Below, piece by piece: positions 44,656-53,325 of a DNA stretch of 63,452 bases (the stretch's first letter is position 1; the number at the start of each line of letters is the position of its first letter). The position numbers and the translations under genes were made by a program. The DNA is from JAGOUU01 sp964387745 (lineage in GTDB: Bacteria; Pseudomonadota; Gammaproteobacteria; JAGOUU01), in the NCBI GenBank assembly GCA_964387745.1, contig CAYLXL010000007.1, forward strand, positions 1 to 63,452, written 5' to 3'. Under the pieces are notes generated by a model that was not told the origin of the DNA, did no database searches, and saw only the letters and a list, made by a program, of their open reading frames with translations.

Positions 44656-45902
44656 AAATTTATTTAGTCGGAGGGGCTGTACGAGATCAATTATTGGGAT
44701 TACCAGTTAAAGAACGTGATTACGTTGTTGTTGGTGGTACACCTGAAGAAATGATTGCGCTAGGATATAAATCTGTGGGTAAAGATTTCCCAGTTTTTTT
44801 ACATCCAGATACAAAAGAAGAATATGCTTTAGCAAGATTAGAGCGTAAAATCTCTGCCGGCTATACGGGTTTTACTACGGATTGTTCAAAAAATGTTACT
44901 CTTGAAGATGATCTTAAGCGTCGAGATCTGACTATCAATGCTATGGCCCAAGACGAAGAAGGCAATATTATTGATCCTTTTAACGGTCAAATAGATTTAA
45001 AAAATAAAATATTAAGACATGTTTCACCCGCATTTATTGAAGATCCAGTTAGGATATTGCGTCTAGCAAGATTTGCGGCAAGGTTCGCTGGTCTTGATTT
45101 TACAGTTGATGCTAAAACTAATGCGTTAATGCAGTCAATGGTTGATGATGGTGAAGTTGATGCATTAGTGGCTGAGCGTGTTTGGCGCGAAACAGAAAGA
45201 GCTCTAGGTGAAGATGCACCACAAGTTTTTTTTGAAGTATTAAATAATTGCGGTGCTTTAAAAAAACTTTTTCCAGAAATATATAATCTTTATGGTGTAC
45301 CTAATCCACCAAAACATCATCCAGAAATAGATTCTGGAATTCATACTATGATGGTGTTAGAACAAGCTGCCAGGATATCAAATAATCCTCGTGTGAGATT
45401 TGCAGCTCTTGTGCATGATTTAGGTAAAGCAACAACACCAAAAGACTTATGGCCAAAACATTATGGTCATGAAGAGCGTAGTGTTAAACTCGTTGATAAA
45501 CTTTGTGAGCGATATAAAATTCCAAAAAATTATCAAAAACTTAGCGTTAAAGTCGCTGAGTTACATGGTAAATGCCATCGTGCTTTTGAATTACGTCCTG
45601 ATACGATAGCAAGACTATTAAAACAATTGGATGCTTTTAGAAACCCTGATGATTTTTTTGATTTTTTGTTAGCTTGCAAAGCAGACAGTCGTGGTCGTAC
45701 AGGATTTGAGAATATAGAGTATCAACAAGCTGATTACTTAATAGCATGTTACCAAGCGGCCAAAAGTATTAAATCTGCGCTATTTATAGAAGACGGCTAT
45801 GAAGGTAGAGATCTTGCCAATGCGATGTATGAGGCGCAAATCCAAGCTATTTCTCTGGTAAAAGACTCTTTCACACTTCCCCCCAAAGGCATAACTAACT
45901 GA
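44652..45902 (+). CDS. cca: Multifunctional CCA-adding tRNA nucleotidyltransferase with HD domain
   Basis: The enzyme adds or repairs the 3'-CCA end of tRNAs. The 416-residue protein has LVGGAVRDQLL with the nucleotidyltransferase DxD pair in KERDYVVVG, the RRDLTINAMA and DPFNGQIDL motifs, EDPVRILRLARFAARF, and a C-terminal HD domain (LVHDLGKATTP, HGHEERS-like KHYGHEERSV), the gammaproteobacterial bifunctional form with phosphohydrolase activity. The start overlaps the symporter stop (ATGA). Confidence 0.96.
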   Translation: MKIYLVGGAVRDQLLGLPVKERDYVVVGGTPEEMIALGYKSVGKDFPVFLHPDTKEEYALARLERKISAGYTGFTTDCSKNVTLEDDLKRRDLTINAMAQDEEGNIIDPFNGQIDLKNKILRHVSPAFIEDPVRILRLARFAARFAGLDFTVDAKTNALMQSMVDDGEVDALVAERVWRETERALGEDAPQVFFEVLNNCGALKKLFPEIYNLYGVPNPPKHHPEIDSGIHTMMVLEQAARISNNPRVRFAALVHDLGKATTPKDLWPKHYGHEERSVKLVDKLCERYKIPKNYQKLSVKVAELHGKCHRAFELRPDTIARLLKQLDAFRNPDDFFDFLLACKADSRGRTGFENIEYQQADYLIACYQAAKSIKSALFIEDGYEGRDLANAMYEAQIQAISLVKDSFTLPPKGITN

Positions 45903-45996
45903 TTTATATTATAGAAAAACCAAACCAAATAGGTATACTCTCTATTTATCTACTATAATTATAATAAGATTAATAGAAATTACGATAGGCTATTTT

Positions 45997-46164
45997 ATGG
46001 GTAAAGACAACGATAAATCTCCAGATGATACGAATCTAACAAAAATTAAAGATAAGGGGCGTCCGCCGTCGAATAGGCCGCAAGGAAGACTGTTTAAAAA
46101 ACCTAAAGCAGGGCCAGCTTCAGGTCCGATAGGCCCATCAAAGTCTAAACCAAAAAAACGATAA
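45997..46164 (+). CDS. Possible 55-residue basic protein with AT-hook-like motif
   Basis: The ATG opens 55 codons ending in TAA. The product is Lys/Arg/Pro/Gly-rich with KGRPPSNRPQGRLFKKP, in which GRP resembles the core of an AT-hook that binds AT-rich DNA minor groove. The tail SKSKPKKR is basic. No strong ribosome site is visible (TAGGC 11 bp upstream). The frame is supported by composition and position in an otherwise empty 273-bp gap, but a 55-codon frame can arise by chance. I know no family. Confidence 0.4.
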   Translation: MGKDNDKSPDDTNLTKIKDKGRPPSNRPQGRLFKKPKAGPASGPIGPSKSKPKKR

Positions 46165-46175
46165 TCTGTAACAGG

Positions 46176-47399
46176 TTATAACTGATACCGCCGATCAAAA
46201 ATTTCTAAATTACTAAAGAAACTATAATCTATGCCTTTGTTTAAAATTAAAACTTTAAACAGTTCTCCCATTTCGCTTGGACAAGTTAATTTCTTTAATT
46301 GCTGTTTTAAAGCAAAAACATTTTTTTGATCTAATTCAGTATTATTAAAATAATCTGTAATATTATTAGCTAATAAAAAATGCGCTTGAGTCAAAAAGCT
46401 TGCGACATCTAAATTATTTTCAATCGCAGTTTCTGCAATACTAGTGAAATCCACATGCGCGGTGATGTCTTGTAGTCCTGGATATAATAAAGGATCTTGA
46501 TGAGCAAAGTGTCGGTAGTGACACATCAATGTCCCTTGATTACGATCATGATGATAGTATTCGGCTCGATTAAAACCATAATCAATAATGATGATTGCAC
46601 CATATGATAAAACTTGGCTAATAGAAACTAGCCAGTCTTTAGCTAATAAATTTACCTCGGATAGATAAGAATCTATATGAGTTACAGATAAATCCGATGC
46701 TTTTATAGCGGGTAAAACAGCTTCTTCAAAGTAATTACTGAGAGTAATATTTGGTTTTTGAATTTGCCAGACTAGATTATCGTTTTTTAGAGTTAAACCT
46801 AATTCCATAAGATGATTATCAGTATATTCAAATAGTTCGGTAGGCATAGCATCTAAAACTTCATTTGCTAAAATTATGCCGTCGAAGCTATTGTCCTCTG
46901 GTAAATTGTTTAACCAAATAATTTTAGCTTGTAATTTTTTAGAAAGTTTTGCAATATTGGCTTGTTGGCGATCTCGTAACTCTGCGCTTACTTCAAGGAT
47001 ATAATAATGATTAGGCAGGCTATTGAGCTTTTCTAGTTCTAATAATAAATTAATAGCTAATTTACCTGAACCGGCGCCAAATTCCAAAATATTCAGATTA
47101 TTATTTTGTTGTAAAATAGGGACCATTTGTTTAGCCAAGCCAAAAGCAAACAAGGGCCCAAGCTCTGGAGCGGTAATAAAATCTCCTGCTTCGCCAAACT
47201 TAGCACAGCCCGAAGTATAATAGCCATAAGTTGGATGGTATAAAGCCAGGCTCATGTAGTCTTTAAAACTGATCCAATTTTCATTGGAACGTATTTTATA
47301 ATGGATTTCTTGGGTCAAGCAATCACTATGTTTTAATTGCTCAGCTGTAGGTTCAGGGAGCTGTGACTTTAAAACAGAACTTTTTACTAATTTAAGCAT
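46176..47399 (-). CDS. SAM-dependent methyltransferase, MidA/NDUFAF7 family
   Basis: The 407-residue protein has SLALYHPTYGYYTSGCAKFGEAGDFITAPELGPLF, the N-terminal hallmark of the DUF185/MidA family, then SAM motif I LEFGAGSGKLA and DGIILANEVLDAMP. Mitochondrial NDUFAF7 methylates an arginine of complex I; bacterial targets are unknown. In related genomes it lies beside folM and folB, as here. The next gene on the other strand, folM, starts 174 bp away. Confidence 0.9.
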   Translation of the reverse strand: MLKLVKSSVLKSQLPEPTAEQLKHSDCLTQEIHYKIRSNENWISFKDYMSLALYHPTYGYYTSGCAKFGEAGDFITAPELGPLFAFGLAKQMVPILQQNNNLNILEFGAGSGKLAINLLLELEKLNSLPNHYYILEVSAELRDRQQANIAKLSKKLQAKIIWLNNLPEDNSFDGIILANEVLDAMPTELFEYTDNHLMELGLTLKNDNLVWQIQKPNITLSNYFEEAVLPAIKASDLSVTHIDSYLSEVNLLAKDWLVSISQVLSYGAIIIIDYGFNRAEYYHHDRNQGTLMCHYRHFAHQDPLLYPGLQDITAHVDFTSIAETAIENNLDVASFLTQAHFLLANNITDYFNNTELDQKNVFALKQQLKKLTCPSEMGELFKVLILNKGIDYSFFSNLEIFDRRYQL

Positions 47400-47572
47400 T
47401 TAATTTGATTGATACTAGAGGAATACGCTAGATTATAAGACCAAACTAGCCATTATACAAGACCCAATCTGTTTGGCTGAGACAAAGTGTAATGGTTCTA
47501 GTAACATAGGTGGTGAAATACCAACATTTCTGATACTTTAATATAAAATAAATACAAAAAATTGAGAAATTA

Positions 47573-48334
47573 ATGTCTGTAAATAATAAAGTTGTTTTGG
47601 TAACAGGGGCTTCACATAGAATAGGTGCAGTAATAGCCAAATATTTTCATCAACATGGGTATAATGTTATTGTTCACTATAGAAGTGGCCATAATAAATC
47701 AGTTGCAGAGTCTTTCACTGCTGAGTTAAATAATTTTAGAGCTAATTCTGCAGTATGTATTCAGCTTGAGCTTGAGAAATGTGCTAATAGTGATTTTAGC
47801 TCCCAAATGGTAGACCAGGTTGCTAGCTGTTTTGGTAGATTAGATGTTTTAGTAAATAATGCTTCAACTTTTTTTGCGACACCGATTGGGGATACTAATC
47901 TTAGTGATTGGCGAGATTTAATGATCAGTAATGCAGGTGGGCCCTTTTTTTTATCGCAAGCACTAGCTAAGATACTAAAAAAATTTCAGGGGGCAATTAT
48001 TAACATTTCCGATATCCATGCAGCTCGTCCACTCAAAGGGTATACTGTATATAGTATGGCTAAAGCAGCTAATAACATGTTGACCAAAAGTTTAGCTCGA
48101 GAGCTCGCACCTGAAATACGAGTCAATGCCGTTGCTCCTGGACCTACTATGTGGCCTAGTGATCGTGATGGTGGTGAGACTGATGAGCTTAATCAAAAGA
48201 TGATCAAAAAAACTGTGCTAAAGAGGCTAGGTACGCCAGAAGATGTTGCTAAGACAGTATTTTTTCTAGCTGAAAATAATAGTATTACCGGTCAAATTAT
48301 TGCCGTAGATGCGGGTCGCTCAATAAAGTTATAA
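47573..48334 (+). CDS. folM: Short-chain dehydrogenase, pteridine/dihydromonapterin reductase-like (FolM)
   Basis: The 253-residue SDR has the NAD(P) loop TGASHRIGAVIA, NNAS, the Ser in INISDIHAARP and the YxxxK pair in YSMAK. TGA-S-RIG and IHA-RPL identify the pteridine reductase / FolM group, which makes tetrahydromonapterin, a cofactor of bacterial phenylalanine hydroxylase. This links to phhA/phhB at 14 kb (inference). The 3' end overlaps folB on the opposite strand by 43 bp. Confidence 0.85.
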   Translation: MSVNNKVVLVTGASHRIGAVIAKYFHQHGYNVIVHYRSGHNKSVAESFTAELNNFRANSAVCIQLELEKCANSDFSSQMVDQVASCFGRLDVLVNNASTFFATPIGDTNLSDWRDLMISNAGGPFFLSQALAKILKKFQGAIINISDIHAARPLKGYTVYSMAKAANNMLTKSLARELAPEIRVNAVAPGPTMWPSDRDGGETDELNQKMIKKTVLKRLGTPEDVAKTVFFLAENNSITGQIIAVDAGRSIKL

Positions 48335-48696
48335 TCTTGAAAACCACGCTCAATAATTACCCCTAGGTTTCTAGTAGCAGTAATGGCATAAGGTTTGGTA
48401 ATCTTGAGTTTAACCTTGGGTATATGAAAAGTTTCAATAATGGTTTTGCAGAGAAACTCGGCAAGGGTTTCAATAAGATTAAATTTTTTTTGAGTTGCCT
48501 GTTCTGTCAGCCATTCAGTAAAAAAATCATAATCTATGGTATCGCTAAGATCATCAGATAGGGCCGCTTTTTTTGCATCAATCTGCAATTCAAAGTCTAA
48601 GATTAACTCTTGTTTGGCCTGGTGTTCATGGGGGTAGACACCTATAACTGTATTTATCACCAGATTATTGATAAAAATGATGTCTTTAGATGTCAT
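48292..48696 (-). CDS. folB: Dihydroneopterin aldolase
   Basis: FolB converts dihydroneopterin to 6-hydroxymethyl-dihydropterin in folate synthesis. The 134-residue protein has DIIFINNLVINTVIGVYPHEHQAKQ, the QELILDFELQID strand, and LIETLAEFLCKTI followed by VKLKITKPYAI, all family features with the expected active-site Glu and Lys. It is convergent with folM and overlaps its last 43 bp, so the two ends code on both strands. Confidence 0.93.
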   Translation of the reverse strand: MTSKDIIFINNLVINTVIGVYPHEHQAKQELILDFELQIDAKKAALSDDLSDTIDYDFFTEWLTEQATQKKFNLIETLAEFLCKTIIETFHIPKVKLKITKPYAITATRNLGVIIERGFQDYNFIERPASTAII

Positions 48697-48800
48697 AAAT
48701 GTCCGCAGATGTTTTAACTAGTATTGTTATATAACGCACAAATCTATAATATATACCCAAAGCTTATATTACTTGATTATATGTTGTTGTCATCAGTCTT

Positions 48801-49388
48801 ATGTTAAATTTTATTTTGTTAAGTATTTGTGCTTATTTACTGGGTTCGGTCAGTTTCGCTATTTTACTATGTAGTATTGCAGGTTACCCAGATCCACGTT
48901 CAAAGGGTTCACGTAATCCAGGTGCCACGAATGTGTTGCGACTCGCGAATACTAAAATTGCAGCGTTGGTATTAATTTTAGATGGAATTAAAGGGTGGCT
49001 GCCAGTTTTTGTCGCCAGCTTTGTCTTGACTTCAAAATTTAGTTTAGCTTTTATTGGTTTTTTTGCACTTATTGGTCATTTATTCCCGGTTTTTTTCAAT
49101 TTCAGCGGTGGTAAAGGGATAGCGACTTTCATAGGGATATTACTAGCCTTATTTTACCCAGCAGCGGTTATTTTTTGTTCTATATGGCTGCTCATAGCTG
49201 CTACTACGAAATATTCGTCGTTAGCCTCAATAATTGCTGTAGCCAGTACCCCTATTTATTTATTAATGCTCTATGAGCTGGAGATGATTTTACCTATCTT
49301 TGCTATGTCGTTGTTTTTACTTTGGCGCCACAAAGCTAATATTTTACGCTTACATGATGGGGTTGAATCTCAGATTCATTTTAAATAA
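48801..49388 (+). CDS. plsY: Glycerol-3-phosphate acyltransferase PlsY
   Basis: PlsY acylates glycerol-3-phosphate from acyl-phosphate, the first step of phospholipid synthesis. The 195-residue membrane protein has the motifs LLGSVSFAILLC, SKGSRNPGATNVLR (motif 1) and FSGGKGIATFIG (motif 2), with several hydrophobic helices. The stop directly abuts the stop of the convergent tsaD; no spacer is left. Confidence 0.96.
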   Translation: MLNFILLSICAYLLGSVSFAILLCSIAGYPDPRSKGSRNPGATNVLRLANTKIAALVLILDGIKGWLPVFVASFVLTSKFSLAFIGFFALIGHLFPVFFNFSGGKGIATFIGILLALFYPAAVIFCSIWLLIAATTKYSSLASIIAVASTPIYLLMLYELEMILPIFAMSLFLLWRHKANILRLHDGVESQIHFK

Positions 49389-50438
49389 TTAGATTGCAGT
49401 AAGCTCTGATAAAGGCCAGCGTGGTGTAACAATATTTTCAGTGTTAAAGACTGGATCAAATTGGCCAGCCGCTAATCTCAAGAAGCCCGCATAAGCAATC
49501 ATTGCGCCATTATCTGTACAGTATTCAGTACGAGGTAAATATAATTTACCATTTAAGTCGCTTAATAAATTAGTTAATTTATTTCTAAGCTCAGTATTGG
49601 CACTTACGCCACCGGCAATAACTAGTTGATTAATATTATTTTGCTCAAGAGCACGTTTAACTTTAATAAATAACGTATCAATAATAGCTTTTTGAAATGA
49701 TGCAGCTATATTAGCTTTGGTGCTTGCTGATTTGTCAGATTTGTTAAAAGCATGCAGGGCACTAGTTTTAAGACCGCTAAAGCTAAAATCAAGATTTGCT
49801 TGATTAGCATGGGTCAAGGGCCTCGGAAAATTAAAACTACCGTCATCGCCAGATTCTGCAAGCTTTGCTAATTTTTTGCCACCAGGGTAACCCAGGCCTA
49901 ATAGCTTAGCCGTCTTATCAAATGCCTCACCAGCTGCATCGTCAATAGTCTCACCTAGTATTTCGTAGATGCCTAATTTAGCTACTTTGACAATCATGGT
50001 ATGACCACCAGAGACTAGTAAGGCTATAAATGGCAAAGAGGGTTGGTTGTCTTGCGATTCTAATAATGCTGCTAAAAGATGACCTTCCATATGATTGATA
50101 CCAAGGCATGGGATTTGCCAAGAATAAGCTAAGGTCTTAGCTAAAACAGCCCCTGTTAACAACGCGCCTATTAATCCTGGGCCTTTGGTATAGGCTATGC
50201 CATCTATATTTTTTTGCGATAAATTTGCAGAGCTTAAACAATCATCTATTAAAGGCAACAATTTTCTAATATGATCACGTGAAGCCAATTCAGGGACCAC
50301 GCCGCCATACTGTGCATGTAACTTAATTTGGCTATAGATCTTATGGCTAGTTATGCCTTTTTCCCGATTATATATAGCAACTGCCGTTTCATCGCAAGAA
50401 GTTTCAATGCCGAGTACATTTTGGATATTATTAGCCAT
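49389..50438 (-). CDS. tsaD: tRNA N6-threonylcarbamoyladenosine synthase subunit TsaD
   Basis: TsaD transfers the threonylcarbamoyl group to A37 of ANN-decoding tRNAs. The 349-residue protein begins NVLGIETSCDETAVAIYN, has the metal-binding NHMEGHLLAAL motif, LLVSGGHTMIV, the EAFDKTAKLLGLGYPGG and VIAGGVSANTELR segments, and a metal Asp in CTDNGAMIAYAG. It is the usual divergent neighbour of rpsU in gammaproteobacteria. Confidence 0.97.
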   Translation of the reverse strand: MANNIQNVLGIETSCDETAVAIYNREKGITSHKIYSQIKLHAQYGGVVPELASRDHIRKLLPLIDDCLSSANLSQKNIDGIAYTKGPGLIGALLTGAVLAKTLAYSWQIPCLGINHMEGHLLAALLESQDNQPSLPFIALLVSGGHTMIVKVAKLGIYEILGETIDDAAGEAFDKTAKLLGLGYPGGKKLAKLAESGDDGSFNFPRPLTHANQANLDFSFSGLKTSALHAFNKSDKSASTKANIAASFQKAIIDTLFIKVKRALEQNNINQLVIAGGVSANTELRNKLTNLLSDLNGKLYLPRTEYCTDNGAMIAYAGFLRLAAGQFDPVFNTENIVTPRWPLSELTAI

Positions 50439-50454
50439 CTAGAGTCATTAATCG

Positions 50455-50482
50455 TTGTAAATATATAAATTTGAGATAGAAT
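50455..50482 (+). promoter_or_regulatory. Candidate promoter of rpsU-yqeY-dnaG-rpoD
   Basis: TTGTAA (50455-50460) and TAGAAT (50477-50482) are separated by 16 bp in the gap between divergent tsaD and rpsU, about 70 bp before the rpsU start. Other AT-rich hexamers are nearby, so the match is only suggestive. Confidence 0.35.
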
Positions 50483-50552
50483 ACTATAACTTAGTGAGAA
50501 AATCATTAAGTTTTGTTATTAACTAATATGTATTTAAATTGGGGTGATTTGT

Positions 50553-50858
50553 ATGCCATCAGTTAGGGTTCGTGAGAATGAGCCGTTCGATAGCGCCGTT
50601 CGTCGTTTCAAACGTTCAGTTGAAAAGTCTGGGGTGATAACTCTTGCTAGAAGACGTAAGTTCCATGAAAAACCGACCACGGCTAGAAAACGTGCAAAAA
50701 TAGCAGCTGTCAAACGCGAAATTAAACGTCGTTCAAAAGACAACATGTTCTTGCGCAAGAGAAATAAACGTAGGCCAGCCGCTGCAAAGCGTAAGCCAGC
50801 TTTTGGGAACAGTTCAGGTGGATTTAGACCTAATAATGCTAGCAACTTCGCTAGATAG
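50553..50858 (+). CDS. rpsU: Ribosomal protein bS21 with a long basic C-terminal extension
   Basis: bS21 is a small-subunit protein near the anti-Shine-Dalgarno end of 16S rRNA. The first about 70 residues match the family (VRENEPFDSAVRRFKRSVEKSGV, KPTTARKRAKIAAVKRE). The usual length is about 70 residues, and here about 30 more follow (KRNKRRPAAAKRKPAFGNSSGG and an Asn/Phe-rich end), as in some Bacteroidetes-like long S21 forms. GGGGTGA lies upstream of the ATG at 50553; an in-frame GTG at 50544 overlaps it. It heads the macromolecular-synthesis operon. Confidence 0.96.
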   Translation: MPSVRVRENEPFDSAVRRFKRSVEKSGVITLARRRKFHEKPTTARKRAKIAAVKREIKRRSKDNMFLRKRNKRRPAAAKRKPAFGNSSGGFRPNNASNFAR

Positions 50859-50873
50859 GACAAAAATCTTACA

Positions 50874-51320
50874 ATGACTAACTTAAAAGAAAAAATTAAG
50901 TCAGAAATGATAGCAGCAATGCGCAGTCAAGATAAGCTGCGCGTTACTGTTATTCGTTTATTAACTTCTGAAATTAAACAACGTGAAGTAGATAACAGAA
51001 TAGAATTAGATGAACCAGCCGTGCTAGCGGTAATCGATAAAATGTTAGCGCAGCGTAAAGATTCTTATACACAGTTTATGCAAGCAAATCGTGAAGATTT
51101 AGCAAAGCAAGAATCTTACGAAATGGGTGTTCTTAGAGAATTTTTACCACCACAATTGTCGCAACAAGAATTAAACGATTTAATTAATAATGCTATTAAA
51201 ACTTTAGGCGCGACTTCTATTCGCGATATGGGTAAAGTAATGGCTGATATTAAACCTAAGATTCAGGGACGTGCTGATGTAAGTGAAGTCAGCAAAACAA
51301 TCAAAGAATTGTTATCATAA
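50874..51320 (+). CDS. yqeY: GatB/YqeY domain protein
   Basis: The 148-residue protein has NLKEKIKSEMIAAMRSQDKLRVTVIRLLTSEIKQRE, then YEMGVLREFLPPQLSQQEL and a C-terminal GKVMADIKPKIQGRADVSEVSK, typical of YqeY. The family shares the tRNA-binding tail of GatB; the exact role is not settled. It sits between rpsU and dnaG with short spacers, an arrangement known in many gammaproteobacteria. Confidence 0.95.
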   Translation: MTNLKEKIKSEMIAAMRSQDKLRVTVIRLLTSEIKQREVDNRIELDEPAVLAVIDKMLAQRKDSYTQFMQANREDLAKQESYEMGVLREFLPPQLSQQELNDLINNAIKTLGATSIRDMGKVMADIKPKIQGRADVSEVSKTIKELLS

Positions 51321-51341
51321 CCAAACAATAGATTTAAATTT

Positions 51342-53201
51342 ATGGCTTTTATTCCGCAATCATTTGTTGAAGATTTGCTATCGCGCGTCGATATTGTTGA
51401 TGTTATCAATTCAAGAATTCCTTTAAAAAAAGCTGGCCGTAATTATATGGCTTGCTGTCCTTTCCATCAAGAAAAAACACCATCTTTTAGTGTTGTACCA
51501 GATAAACAATTTTTTAATTGTTTTGGCTGTGGTATCGCAGGGAGCGCATTGAAGTTTGTGATGTCTTTTGACAATATTGATTTTGTAGACAGTGTCGCAA
51601 AGCTGGCAGCGTCAGTAGGCATGGAGATCCCGCAAGATAAAGATAACCATGATCATGATATCAGCTACAAATTTTTTCATGATGTCTTAAATCATGTAAC
51701 AGAATATTATCGAGCTAATCTTAATAATCCTATCGTTTTAAAATATTTAGCTAATCGGTCACTAGATCAGGATATCAGTAATCTTTTTTTATTAGGGTAT
51801 GCTCCAGACGGTTGGGATCATCTTTCAAAAGTTTTAGCTAACAAAAAAATTGAGAATCCTACAGAAGTTTTAGAGAAATTAGGTTTATGGATCAAGTCTG
51901 ATAGGGCTGAAAAGTCTGATAAGTCTGATAAGCCAGAATATAAGGGATATGATCGTTTTAGAAATAGATTAATGTTTCCCATTAGAGACACTAAAGGTAG
52001 GGTTATTGGTTTTGGTGGTAGAGTTTTAGATGAGAGCAAGCCAAAATATTTGAATTCACCTGAAACAATATTGTTTCATAAATCAGCAGAATTATATGGT
52101 CTGTATGAGGCAATTCAAGTTGCAGCGGTTACTAAAGTTAAAATCAATAAATTTGTTATTGTTGAAGGCTATATAGATGTCATTACGTTGTTTCAGCATG
52201 GTATTAGCTATGCGGTAGCTACTATGGGAACCGCAAGTTCTTATCGCCATCTAGCTAAATTATTCAAATATTGTGATGAGGTTATTTATTGCTTTGACGG
52301 CGATGAAGCGGGTAGAACGGCTGCTTGGCGAGCTTTAGAAAATAGTTTACCTGCACTCTACGATGGTCGTAAAATACGCTTTTTATTTTTACCGAGCGAG
52401 CATGATCCCGACAGTTATGTTAAAAAATACGGTAAGTATGAGTTTGAGCAGCAATTGAATAATGCTGTTTCGCTTACAGAATATTTATTCAAACACCAAG
52501 AGCAGTTATTGGGCGAACATGGTTTATCTTCTATAGAAGGTAAAGTACAGTTTGTAAATCTGTGTAAGCCGTTACTCAATAAAGTTCCTGAAGGTACTTA
52601 TAGGGCAATCTTAGAGAATGAACTGGCAGTTAAATGTAATTTAACCCAGATGAATCTGCAAAAAATCCTATCACAACCCAATGATAAGTCTGAATATAGA
52701 TCTAATATACCTAGCGTTGACTCTAAATTTAATGAGCAGCAAGCTATAGTAAAACGACCATATAGAGCATCATCGAATTCTTTGTCGATATGGCGTAAAG
52801 CAAGTTTATTATTGATACATAATCCCAGATTCATAGAGTTTATTTCAGCAGATGATATTAAATTACATATGAGCAGTACCAATAATCAGGATTTAGCAAT
52901 TTTCACCGAAATCTACGAGTTATTAAAAAAAGCCAAGACTATTCCAGCTTTAATAGATTTATTAGCCACTAATAATAGCCAAATTAAAGCAATAATCATC
53001 GATTACCTGGATATGGATCCTATGGTCAGTGATGAATTGGCTGAAACGGAGTTCAAAGACTTATTGAAATATACTCTTAAGGGTAACTCTGAGATTGAGA
53101 TGGAAGATTTAAAGAATAAAGTAGCTAAAACGGGTATGGGCAGTCTTACCCAGGCAGAAAAACAACGGTTACAGCATTTATTGTTAGATAACTGCCGATA
53201 G
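51342..53201 (+). CDS. dnaG: DNA primase DnaG
   Basis: DnaG makes RNA primers at the replication fork. The 619-residue protein has a CHC2 zinc finger (CCPFHQEKTPSFSV and FFNCFGCG), the RNA-polymerase basic motif (RFRNRLMFPI), TOPRIM acids in VIVEGYIDV and YCFDGDEAG, and a C-terminal helicase-binding domain. An odd repeat SDRAEKSDKSDKPEYKG sits between the zinc region and the catalytic core. 124 bp separate it from rpoD, long enough for a separate rpoD promoter. Confidence 0.97.
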   Translation: MAFIPQSFVEDLLSRVDIVDVINSRIPLKKAGRNYMACCPFHQEKTPSFSVVPDKQFFNCFGCGIAGSALKFVMSFDNIDFVDSVAKLAASVGMEIPQDKDNHDHDISYKFFHDVLNHVTEYYRANLNNPIVLKYLANRSLDQDISNLFLLGYAPDGWDHLSKVLANKKIENPTEVLEKLGLWIKSDRAEKSDKSDKPEYKGYDRFRNRLMFPIRDTKGRVIGFGGRVLDESKPKYLNSPETILFHKSAELYGLYEAIQVAAVTKVKINKFVIVEGYIDVITLFQHGISYAVATMGTASSYRHLAKLFKYCDEVIYCFDGDEAGRTAAWRALENSLPALYDGRKIRFLFLPSEHDPDSYVKKYGKYEFEQQLNNAVSLTEYLFKHQEQLLGEHGLSSIEGKVQFVNLCKPLLNKVPEGTYRAILENELAVKCNLTQMNLQKILSQPNDKSEYRSNIPSVDSKFNEQQAIVKRPYRASSNSLSIWRKASLLLIHNPRFIEFISADDIKLHMSSTNNQDLAIFTEIYELLKKAKTIPALIDLLATNNSQIKAIIIDYLDMDPMVSDELAETEFKDLLKYTLKGNSEIEMEDLKNKVAKTGMGSLTQAEKQRLQHLLLDNCR

Positions 53202-53325
53202 TGAAATAGTTTCAAGTTTAATACAAATCGACCTGAAAATATGCTAATATCACGAGGTTCTGATTGTTCGTATTACAGAATTATATTTTTTCTCTAGATA
53301 GTTTACAGTTTTCGGAGTCGCTTTA

